From Candidatus Solibacter sp. (GTDB lineage: Bacteria; Acidobacteriota; Terriglobia; Bryobacterales; Bryobacteraceae): a stretch of 5,334 bases of DNA. Where the stretch lies: positions 1 through 5,334 of the forward strand of contig JADGNS010000420.1 in assembly GCA_017883355.1 (NCBI GenBank). The letters run 5' to 3'. Position numbers and translations under genes: made by a program. This document shows positions 1-5,334 of the stretch, in pieces. Each line of letters begins with the position of its first letter. Within the stretch, counting starts at the first letter, position 1. The notes beneath the pieces are model-generated. The model was not told where the DNA came from, did not search any database, and saw only the letters and a program-made list of their open reading frames with translations.

Positions 1-965
1 GTGGACTCGATCCGGTAGTGCAGATAATCCTCGTCCAGCACTTCCTCCAAGCCCACCGCGATGGCGTCCAGGTCGCGCCCCGCCAGGCCGCCGTAGGTCG
101 GAAAGCCCTCGGTGAGAATCAGCAGGTTGGTCTCCTGCAGGAACACGCGGTCGTCGTTGGTGCACAACAGGCCGCCGATGTTGGCGAAGGCATCCTTCTT
201 CGCGGAGAAGGTGCATCCATCGGCGAGCCGAAACATTTTCTCGGCAATTTGTTTTGGCGTCCAATCCGCGTACCCGGCCTCCCGCTGCCGGATGAACCAG
301 GCGTTTTCCGCAAACCGGCAGGCGTCCAGATACAGCGGGATACCGTGCCGGGCGCACACCGCCTTCACCGCCTCGATGTTCGCCATCGATACCGGCTGGC
401 CCCCGCCCGAGTTATTGGTGACCGTCAGCATCACCAGCGGAATCTGCGCCGCGCCCTCGGCGGCGATCAACGCCTCCAGCGCGCCCACATCCATGTTGCC
501 CTTGAAATCGAGCCTCGCCTGCGTGTCGCGCGCTTCCGCAATGGGCAGGTCCACGGCGCGCGCGCCGGTGAATTCCACGTTAGCGCGCGTGGTGTCGAAG
601 TGCGTGTTAGATGGCACCACGTGCCCCGGCTTGCACAACACCGTAAACAGAATGCGCTCCGCCGCCCGCCCCTGGTGGGTCGGCACCATGTGGCGGAATC
701 CCGTCAGCGCGTCCGCCACTTTCTTGAGGCGGAAGAAGCTCTCGCTGCCGGCGTAGCTTTCGTCGCCGCGCATCACTGCCGCCCACTGCTCCGTGGACAT
801 GGCGCTGGTGCCCGAATCGGTCAGCAGGTCGATCAGAATGTGACGGGCTTCAATCAGGAAGAGGTTGTAGCCCGCCGCTTCCAGAAATCCCTGGCGTGCA
901 GAAGGCGTGGTATGGTGCAGCGGCTCCACGCTCTTGATGCGAAACGGTTCGATGATAGTGCGCAC
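1..965 (-). CDS. tnaA: tryptophanase / tyrosine phenol-lyase family beta-eliminating lyase, C-terminus cut off by window edge
   Basis: This is a cytoplasmic PLP enzyme that splits an aromatic amino acid into the free ring compound, pyruvate and ammonia (indole from tryptophan, or phenol from tyrosine). About 321 of the usual 460-470 residues are visible. With the GTG at 963-965 as start, the N-terminus (EPFRIKSVE) and all landmarks fall on the numbering I recall for Citrobacter tyrosine phenol-lyase: T49 and G52 in LLTDSGT, E69 and Y71 in GDESYAGS, Q98-G99-R100 in THQGR, F123, N185 in TNNSGGGQPVS, D214 and R217 in LDACRF, and the Schiff-base lysine K257 in SAKKD (codon 195-197). Residue 124 is Asp, as in tryptophanases; tyrosine phenol-lyase has Thr. 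The EGFPTYGGLAGRD stretch also has the tryptophanase-like Phe. I therefore favour tryptophanase, but the substrate-deciding Arg/Val position near residue 381 is outside the window. An ATG at 1020-1022 would add 19 Arg/Gly-rich residues and is less likely. No tnaC-like leader peptide was seen. Confidence 0.93.
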   Translation of the reverse strand, partial: MRTIIEPFRIKSVEPLHHTTPSARQGFLEAAGYNLFLIEARHILIDLLTDSGTSAMSTEQWAAVMRGDESYAGSESFFRLKKVADALTGFRHMVPTHQGRAAERILFTVLCKPGHVVPSNTHFDTTRANVEFTGARAVDLPIAEARDTQARLDFKGNMDVGALEALIAAEGAAQIPLVMLTVTNNSGGGQPVSMANIEAVKAVCARHGIPLYLDACRFAENAWFIRQREAGYADWTPKQIAEKMFRLADGCTFSAKKDAFANIGGLLCTNDDRVFLQETNLLILTEGFPTYGGLAGRDLDAIAVGLEEVLDEDYLHYRIES

Positions 966-971
966 GTGCAA

Positions 972-980
972 ATTATCGCA
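972..980 (-). promoter_or_regulatory. candidate extended -10 promoter of the lyase gene
   Basis: On the minus strand the bases read TGC-GATAAT, an extended -10 element (TGn followed by a 5/6 match to TATAAT). No good -35 hexamer lies 17 bp upstream, which extended -10 promoters do not need. The G of the preferred GTG start lies seven bases after the last base of the hexamer, so transcription would begin at or next to the start codon. No Shine-Dalgarno sequence precedes that codon, which agrees with a leaderless message. This is inference from motif matching only. Confidence 0.33.
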
Positions 981-1081
981 CCCGGCGCCAGGTCGCCCGC
1001 CGGGTCTTACCGCCCGCCGCATCCCGTTCCGCGCGAACCCCACAATTCGCACGTTGGCGCTCGGCGTGCATATCGTAACGT

Positions 1082-1948
1082 ATGCGCTGGACACCAGGCG
1101 GCGACAGTTCCGATATCGAAGACCGGCGCGGCGAAGGTGGCGGCTCTAATTTCGGCGGACTCAACGGCATGCATCTCGGCATCGGCGGCACACTGGTTCT
1201 GGTTGTGCTGAGTTTTCTGTTCCGGACCAACCTCTTTTCCGTGTTGGGCGGCGGCGGGACAGCCGCTCCCACGGCCTCGGTAAGACCTTTATCGAACCCG
1301 GATACCGACCCCGCGGAGAAACGCGAGGTCGAATTCGTCACCTTCGTGCTCAACGACGTGCAGCGCACCTGGGGGCAACTGCTGCCGCAGGCAGGCACGC
1401 CTTACCGGCACACCAAGCTGGTGCTGTTCCGCGACCTCACGGAGTCCGGGTGCGGCACGGCGCAGACCGCAACGGGACCGTTTTATTGTCCCGAGGATGA
1501 AAAAGTCTACATCGACCTGGGGTTCTTTCAGGAGTTGCGCGACCGGTTCGGAGCCCCAGGCGAGTTCGCGCAGGCCTACGTGCTGGCACACGAAGTAGGT
1601 CACCACGTGCAGAAACTGCTCGGGATCGAGAGCAAGATGCGCCGCCTCGCGCGCGCCGAACCGGCGCAGGCGAATCCGCTTTCGGTCCGGCTGGAACTGC
1701 AGGCGGATTGCTTCGCGGGCGTGTGGGGCCACGCCACCGAACAGCGCAAGATCGTCGACGACGCGGATGTCGCGGCCGGACTGCGCGCCGCGGCGTCGGT
1801 GGGCGACGACCGTTTGCAGCGCATGGCGACCGGGCACGTCAGTCCCGAGAGCTTCACGCATGGGAGTTCGGCGCAGCGGACGGATTGGTTTCGCCGCGGG
1901 CTGAAGTCCGGCAGCATCTCGACCTGCGACACTTTCGCTGCCCGGTAA
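1082..1948 (+). CDS. ypfJ: YpfJ-type membrane-anchored neutral zinc metallopeptidase
   Basis: This 288-residue protein belongs to the putative neutral zinc metallopeptidase family (Pfam PF04228, E. coli YpfJ) and has about the family's usual length. The start is fixed by the family-typical opening MRW followed by an acidic/Arg stretch with IEDRR at residues 12-16. A Gly-rich linker and one hydrophobic segment at about 33-47 follow, which should anchor it with the catalytic domain outside the cytoplasm. Family hallmarks come in order: SGCG (C124), GPFYCP (C136), VYIDLGFF, the zinc site HEVGHHVQ (H170, E171, H174), LELQADCFAGVWGH with E205 as the likely third zinc ligand, and the C-terminal SPESFTHGSSAQRTDWF ending in CDTF. 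All predicted active-site residues are present, so it should be active. Physiological substrates of this family are not well known. The gene is monocistronic as far as visible: divergent from the lyase and convergent with the ygjV-like gene. No clear Shine-Dalgarno sequence precedes the ATG. Confidence 0.95.
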   Translation: MRWTPGGDSSDIEDRRGEGGGSNFGGLNGMHLGIGGTLVLVVLSFLFRTNLFSVLGGGGTAAPTASVRPLSNPDTDPAEKREVEFVTFVLNDVQRTWGQLLPQAGTPYRHTKLVLFRDLTESGCGTAQTATGPFYCPEDEKVYIDLGFFQELRDRFGAPGEFAQAYVLAHEVGHHVQKLLGIESKMRRLARAEPAQANPLSVRLELQADCFAGVWGHATEQRKIVDDADVAAGLRAAASVGDDRLQRMATGHVSPESFTHGSSAQRTDWFRRGLKSGSISTCDTFAAR

Positions 1949-2061
1949 CCTCGGGCCATCCAGCTACTCAGGGATCTTATGTAGTCGGGCGGTCCGCGTT
2001 CCAATGCCACTGGCAGTCTCTTCGTGGCGGTTGCCGGTTCAGTGGTCTTGCTGGTTCTCTA

Positions 2062-2607
2062 TCACACCGTCTTTCGGAGAAGCGCCGCCTGGCCTACATC
2101 CGGGCACTGCGCGCCGGGGCCCGGCGAGGACCTGACCATGCGGATCATCGTCGAGATATTGATGGTCGCGTTGGCCAATTCCAACAACGTGCCGCCGATG
2201 GATCCGGTGATGATATTGTTGGCTAACCACAGCAGGGTGCTGGCCAGCAACATACATCGGAACCGGACGCCGCGCATCGTGAAAATCGCAATCGTCGCAA
2301 TGCAAGAGCCGATGACGGGCAACCAGCCGGCTCGGTTTCTGGCGAACGCCGCGCCCAGACCGATGTTCGCGGCGATGATCACCCCGCCCAGCAGCCATGA
2401 CCGGTAACGCAGCGCCAGGAACGACCGCATTGACGATAGCAGCGCGCTGGCGGAGGCGGGAAGATTTCCTAACAGAACGAAATGTAGAGCGTAAACCAGA
2501 CCCTGCGTCGCATTGAAGAATTTCAGGCGGTCATCGCTCTTCTGAAGAAAAGCCGTGATGCCCAGCGCCAGAGCGAGGTATCCGACAAGTTGTGCCGGAG
2601 CAGTTAC
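2062..2607 (-). CDS. ygjV: YgjV-family polytopic inner-membrane protein, start codon not identifiable
   Basis: The frame encodes a very hydrophobic protein of about 181 residues matching the YgjV family of bacterial inner-membrane proteins (about 183 residues in E. coli, function unknown). Recognisable family stretches are GYLALALGITAFLQ near the N-terminus, YALHFVLLG followed by a small-residue Pro/Ala/Ser stretch, MRSFLALRYRS, GWLPVIGSCIATIAIF and NNIITGSIGGTLLE. I count five or six membrane segments, then a hydrophilic tail of about 25 residues ending at TGA (2062-2064). The similarity extends upstream to about 2607, but no ATG, GTG or TTG occurs in frame between the in-frame stop at 2632-2634 and the ATG at 2428-2430. 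That ATG lies about 59 residues inside the domain. The end given here is where homology predicts the first codon, which reads GTA. Possible explanations are a lost start codon, a rare non-standard start or a sequencing error. It lies directly behind and just overlapping the propeller gene, which suggests co-transcription. Confidence 0.82.
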   Translation of the reverse strand, partial: VTAPAQLVGYLALALGITAFLQKSDDRLKFFNATQGLVYALHFVLLGNLPASASALLSSMRSFLALRYRSWLLGGVIIAANIGLGAAFARNRAGWLPVIGSCIATIAIFTMRGVRFRCMLLASTLLWLANNIITGSIGGTLLELANATINISTMIRMVRSSPGPGAQCPDVGQAALLRKTV

Positions 2608-4484
2608 TGCTCGATCGGGAACTGCACGCGATTACTCTCCACGCCGTCCGCCGTGATGTACAATTCCGCCGGCCCGGAATTATTGATGGCCGGCAGTTGC
2701 ACGTCGATCGCGTAGAAGCCGATGAAGCCGCCGGCGAGGGTGGCGCGCGTCACCGGCACCGCAGCCCCGTTGACGAAAGCGCGGATGGTCGCCGTCACCG
2801 CGGGCGGATTGTCCACTCGCGCCGCCAGGCCGGCCGGCCACTCCGGAGTCACCTTGCCGAGCCCCGTGGCGAAGACCAGCAGTCGGGCGCCAGGGTGCGC
2901 CGCTTTGCGCGCATCCAGCAGCAGGCCGGTCTCGGCGTCCTGCAGGAACGGGGTGCCGTCGTGCCCCACGAAAATCGCCGGCGAAACGGGCTGTACCTGC
3001 ATCCCCAGCCGGACGTTGCCAGTCCCGGTGACCAATGCCAGCGTGACGTTGGGCCCAACCGCATCGAACGGCACTTGTATCTGCGAAGCATCGTCGGCCG
3101 CGGCTAACACGGGATAGTCCAGATTGCCGCCGCGCGCCGCCGTCACCCGCCCGCCGATCACCGAGAGCAGCGATCCGGGGGCCGCCGCGCGTGTGCTGAA
3201 GTCCGCCGCGCTCACCAGCCGCAGACTGCGCTGGCGGTGCGGCGCCGCGGTGGCATAGACGCCGTAGCCTTCCACCGCCGCGTAAAGCTGAATGCCCGCC
3301 GGATCCAGCCGCACGTCGGTGGCGCCCATCCCGGGCGGCAACCGGTCGGACAGGCTCATCCAGTTGACGTTGGGAGTGCCCGCATTGTCCAGGTCCACCT
3401 GCGCCCAGAAAACGCCCTGATCCGTGGCCACGTACGCCGCGCCGGCCGCGCGTTCCCCGGTCACGGCATGCGCCGGCACGTTCGGCAGGTTGGAATCCAA
3501 CGCGTCCCAGAATCGGCCCGCGTTGGTGGTGCGCAGCACGTGCGGAAGATTGGGACCGCCCAAAGCCGCCAGTGCCACGTCCGGCCGCACCGGGTCCACG
3601 AAGATGCGTTCCACCGGTCCGCTGGCCCGCCCGGTATCCGTCGCCGCGAAACTCGCGCCATCGTCGCGCGAAATCAAAATCCGGCCGTCGGCGGTCCCCG
3701 CGTAAACCGTCGTGCCGCTTTTGGCGTACGCGCTCACCGCGACTCCGGCACGCGCAGAGTAGACGCCCAGGCGCAGCGCGTCGCCGGCGGATGTGCGGTC
3801 GTCCACCTGTTGCCACACCGACCCGCCCGGCGGCAGTTCCATGGCGCCGAGCGTGTCGATTTCCACGCGCGTGCCCGCCGTTCCGTCCGGCGTCGCCAGG
3901 ATTCGTTTGATCCGGAGATTAGGCAGGAGTTCGTTGAGCCCCGTCCAGGAGAGCCCGCCATCCATCGAGCGCCACACGCCGAAATCGTTGGCCACCACGA
4001 TCTGATCCGGGTTGTCCGGCGATACCGCCACGCTGCGCTGTCCAAAGCCGATCACCGATTCCGTTTTGAACGCGGTCAGGTTGGCCCAACTGCGACCGCC
4101 ATCGTCCGACCGGAACAGTTGGCGTCCTGCCGAGTAGACACGGCCGAACCCCGTAGCCACCAGGCTCGCTCCGTTCTCGGGTTTGCGGAACACCGCGGGC
4201 GCCGGCTGCGTCGCCGGTTCCACGGCATTCTGGCTGGGCAGCCAGACTTCGTAGTCGGAAGTTTCGAAGACCCTGCCGGTTCGCGTGCGCGCGTAGAGCG
4301 TGCCGCCGTTGGCGGAAAACCACACCCTCGCCACCGGGCCCGTGGCCGGCGACGCCAGCATGAGATCCACCGCGGAATTGCCCACTTTCCGCCAGTTGGT
4401 ACTCTGCGCCGGCGCCAGTACCACCAATGCCAGCAGCAGAACCGTGCTGCCCAGCACCCTCCGAATTGTCCCCTTATGACACAC
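2604..4484 (-). CDS. secreted Asp-box (BNR-like) beta-propeller protein with Solibacter-type C-terminal domain
   Basis: This is a 626-residue exported protein. Residues 1-28 form a signal peptide: RR at 8-9, a Leu/Val-rich core at 13-23, and probable cleavage after APA or shortly beyond. Residues 30 to about 415 carry repeated Asp-boxes (S/T-x-D/N-x-G-x-x-W/F) at about 126-133 (SDDGGRSW), 173-180 (SMDGGLSW), 272-279 (SRDDGASF) and 319-326 (TTNAGRFW). These mark the hairpins of a BNR/sialidase-like or sortilin-type beta-propeller. Asp-boxes are structural, and I see no sialidase active site, so no enzymatic activity is claimed. Residues 424-626 match the TIGR03437 'Solibacter uncharacterized C-terminal domain': AAPGSLLSVIGG, ASQIQVPFD, LLVFATGLGKVTPEWP, GGFIGFYAIDVQLP and a final SNRVQFPIEQ. 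The start is GTG with AGGA seven bases upstream; a later GTG at codon 10 would remove the signal peptide's arginines. The gene is probably followed on the same message by the ygjV-like gene, and it diverges from the FecR-domain gene. Confidence 0.88.
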   Translation of the reverse strand: MCHKGTIRRVLGSTVLLLALVVLAPAQSTNWRKVGNSAVDLMLASPATGPVARVWFSANGGTLYARTRTGRVFETSDYEVWLPSQNAVEPATQPAPAVFRKPENGASLVATGFGRVYSAGRQLFRSDDGGRSWANLTAFKTESVIGFGQRSVAVSPDNPDQIVVANDFGVWRSMDGGLSWTGLNELLPNLRIKRILATPDGTAGTRVEIDTLGAMELPPGGSVWQQVDDRTSAGDALRLGVYSARAGVAVSAYAKSGTTVYAGTADGRILISRDDGASFAATDTGRASGPVERIFVDPVRPDVALAALGGPNLPHVLRTTNAGRFWDALDSNLPNVPAHAVTGERAAGAAYVATDQGVFWAQVDLDNAGTPNVNWMSLSDRLPPGMGATDVRLDPAGIQLYAAVEGYGVYATAAPHRQRSLRLVSAADFSTRAAAPGSLLSVIGGRVTAARGGNLDYPVLAAADDASQIQVPFDAVGPNVTLALVTGTGNVRLGMQVQPVSPAIFVGHDGTPFLQDAETGLLLDARKAAHPGARLLVFATGLGKVTPEWPAGLAARVDNPPAVTATIRAFVNGAAVPVTRATLAGGFIGFYAIDVQLPAINNSGPAELYITADGVESNRVQFPIEQ

Positions 4485-4491
4485 TGTCGAG

Positions 4492-4495
4492 TCCT
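4492..4495 (-). promoter_or_regulatory. ribosome binding site supporting the GTG start of the propeller gene
   Basis: The minus strand reads AGGA here, seven bases before the GTG at 4482-4484. This favours the GTG over internal candidates and keeps the arginines of the signal peptide. The motif is short, so support is moderate. Confidence 0.4.
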
Positions 4496-4501
4496 ATTCT
4501 A
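4496..4501 (-). promoter_or_regulatory. weak candidate -10 element upstream of the propeller gene
   Basis: The minus strand reads TAGAAT, a 5/6 match to the sigma-70 -10 consensus in the relatively AT-rich divergent gap. No good -35 element is found at 16-18 bp. A start site about seven bases downstream would leave only a four- or five-base leader and would discard the AGGA ribosome site. Either this is not the main promoter or the AGGA is not used. Confidence 0.22.
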
Positions 4502-4520
4502 CCCTACTTATCGGCTTTCC

Positions 4521-4533
4521 GCTTGGATCAAGC
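4521..4533. repeat. 13-bp inverted repeat GCTTG-GAT-CAAGC, possible operator
   Basis: This is a perfect 5-bp inverted repeat around a 3-bp centre. A second one, TCGAT-TTGTT-ATCGA, lies at 4546-4560. Both sit in the 140-bp gap between the divergent propeller and FecR-domain genes, where a regulator of either gene could bind. Repeats this short occur by chance and neither matches an operator I know. Confidence 0.25.
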
Positions 4534-4601
4534 TGCTGAATTCAATCGATTTGTTATCGAAAGTTCATCCCGGTCCCCTAGTTGCAGTGCATGTTTGGTG
4601 C

Positions 4602-4607
4602 TAGACT
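4602..4607 (+). promoter_or_regulatory. weak candidate -10 element for the FecR-domain gene
   Basis: TAGACT keeps the TAnnnT core of the sigma-70 -10 box and lies 17 bases before the ATG at 4625. The hexamer 17 bp upstream (TAGTTG) is a poor -35 match. It lies in the only AT-rich stretch nearby, but motif support is weak. Confidence 0.22.
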
Positions 4608-4624
4608 GTTTTTAGCCTACGACT

Positions 4625-5334
4625 ATGCTCAGGCGAATTACGTTCACGCGGGCCATGCACACGCTGCCGGTTGCGGCCGCGCTCGTGGTGTCGTTGAATT
4701 CGATCTACGCGCAGTGCCCGCCGGCTCCCCTGCCCACCGACGCGTGGGTAGTGGTGCAAAACGGCGATGTTTCCATGATGAAGGATGCTTCCGGATATCG
4801 GAAGGCCCTCGTCCCGTGCAGCTTTGTTTCGCAGCAGCAGGTGATCAAAACCGGCCACGATGGGTACGCCAAATTCCAGGTGTCGGACGGCAGCACGTTT
4901 GAAGTTTTCCCCGACTCGGAAGTCACGTTCCGCAAGACCTACGGTTTCGGCGACCTGCTGAACGTCTGGATGGGCAAGGTGAAAGTCTACATCCAGCATC
5001 TTCCCGGCATTCCGAATCCGAATAATGTCACCACGCCCACCGCGCTGATTTCGGTGCGCGGCACCATCTTCGATGTGGAAGTACAGGATCTCGACGGAAC
5101 TACCTTCGTGACGCTGGATGAAGGGCTGGTCGATGTCCGCCACCTTCAGGTAGCTTCGAGGATCATCCGCCTGAATCCCGGCGAATCCGTACAGGTGCTT
5201 CCCAACACGCCCCTGGCGGCGTTGCCGCGAGACCGCGGTCTCATCGCCCGCAAAATCCTGGAGGCCTTTCAAGACGCCGTTCGCCAGGCGGTCTACCAGC
5301 GGCCTAACGGTCCCGGCACCAGCGGCGGACCGGT
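4625..5334 (+). CDS. exported FecR-domain protein, C-terminus cut off by window edge
   Basis: The frame is open from the ATG at 4625 to the window end, giving 236 complete codons without a stop. Residues 1-29 look like a signal peptide: Arg-rich start (LRR), hydrophobic core at about 14-24, and probable cleavage after IYA at residue 29. Cys31 lies close by, but the preceding YAQ is not a proper lipobox. Residues of about 72-175 form a FecR domain (PF04773), with KTGHDGYAKFQVSDGS, a 'WMGKVKVYIQ' stretch and the diagnostic TPTALISVRGTIFDVEV at 137-153, followed by VTLDEGLVDV. Classical FecR is an iron-transport sigma regulator, but it is anchored by an internal membrane segment and encoded beside a sigma factor. 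This protein has a cleavable-type leader and no such neighbour in view, so it is more likely an exported protein of unknown role. The visible end is Gln/Arg- and Gly/Pro-rich, perhaps a linker to a further region. No good Shine-Dalgarno sequence precedes the ATG. A later in-frame ATG (codon 11) would shorten the signal peptide. Confidence 0.87.
   Translation, partial: MLRRITFTRAMHTLPVAAALVVSLNSIYAQCPPAPLPTDAWVVVQNGDVSMMKDASGYRKALVPCSFVSQQQVIKTGHDGYAKFQVSDGSTFEVFPDSEVTFRKTYGFGDLLNVWMGKVKVYIQHLPGIPNPNNVTTPTALISVRGTIFDVEVQDLDGTTFVTLDEGLVDVRHLQVASRIIRLNPGESVQVLPNTPLAALPRDRGLIARKILEAFQDAVRQAVYQRPNGPGTSGGP

Noticed and set aside
18..1211. Long plus-strand open frame (397 codons) opposite the lyase gene
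   Set aside because: Its translation is rich in Arg, His, Gln and Val without any family motif, and it runs antisense to a clear PLP enzyme and into the metallopeptidase start. It is a shadow of high GC codon use.
2007..2045. Possible hairpin (ACTGGCA with TGCCGGT, or CCACTG with CAGTGG) between the convergent ypfJ and ygjV-like genes, considered as a terminator
   Set aside because: The stems are short, the loops are 16 or more bases, competing pairings exist and there is no T-run on either strand. It was not enough to call a terminator.
2024..2407. Plus-strand frame starting with a short hydrophobic stretch
   Set aside because: It lies opposite the YgjV-family gene, and antisense of a membrane protein often looks hydrophobic. 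No family resemblance was found past the first 15 residues.
2680..3816. 378-codon minus-strand open frame in another frame within the propeller gene
   Set aside because: It is dominated by Arg and Gly with no signal peptide or motif, and lies entirely inside a well-supported gene.
3237..4604. 455-codon plus-strand open frame opposite the propeller gene
   Set aside because: It is Arg/His-rich and of low information, while the minus strand carries a signal peptide, Asp-boxes and a known C-terminal domain. It is an antisense shadow.
4601..5272. 223-codon minus-strand open frame opposite the FecR-domain gene
   Set aside because: It is antisense to a frame with a signal peptide and the diagnostic FecR motif, and its own translation shows no recognisable domain.

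Overview
The window is GC-rich by eye and gene-dense. The best clue to the host is the secreted protein at 2604-4484. It ends in a domain I recognise as the 'Solibacter uncharacterized C-terminal domain' (TIGR03437), which is typical of large secreted proteins of Acidobacteriota of the Candidatus Solibacter/Bryobacter type. An exported FecR-domain protein next to it fits the same group. I infer a soil-type acidobacterium in the Bryobacterales area; no rRNA or other marker gene is present to confirm it.

Layout, left to right. (1) 1-965, minus strand: the N-terminal two thirds of a PLP-dependent beta-eliminating lyase (tryptophanase / tyrosine phenol-lyase family), cut by the window edge. (2) A 116-bp divergent gap. 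(3) 1082-1948, plus strand: a complete YpfJ-type membrane-anchored neutral zinc metallopeptidase. (4) A 113-bp gap between convergent genes, with no convincing terminator. (5) 2062-about 2607, minus strand: a small polytopic YgjV-family inner-membrane protein whose expected start codon is missing. (6) 2604-4484, minus strand: a secreted Asp-box (BNR-like) beta-propeller protein with the Solibacter C-terminal domain; its stop codon overlaps the apparent beginning of the ygjV-like frame. (7) A relatively AT-rich 140-bp divergent gap with short inverted repeats. (8) 4625-5334, plus strand: an exported FecR-domain protein, open at the right edge.

The genes do not form one obvious pathway. The lyase is a catabolic enzyme and the metallopeptidase is a widespread membrane protein of uncertain role. 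The propeller gene and the ygjV-like gene probably share a transcript. The propeller protein and the FecR-domain protein are both exported and divergently arranged, so they may share regulation. I see no tRNA, rRNA, CRISPR array, insertion sequence or prophage. The long open frames opposite the real genes are shadows caused by high GC. I did not find a clearly new system; the points most worth checking are the missing start codon, the mixed lyase signature and the possible leaderless promoter.
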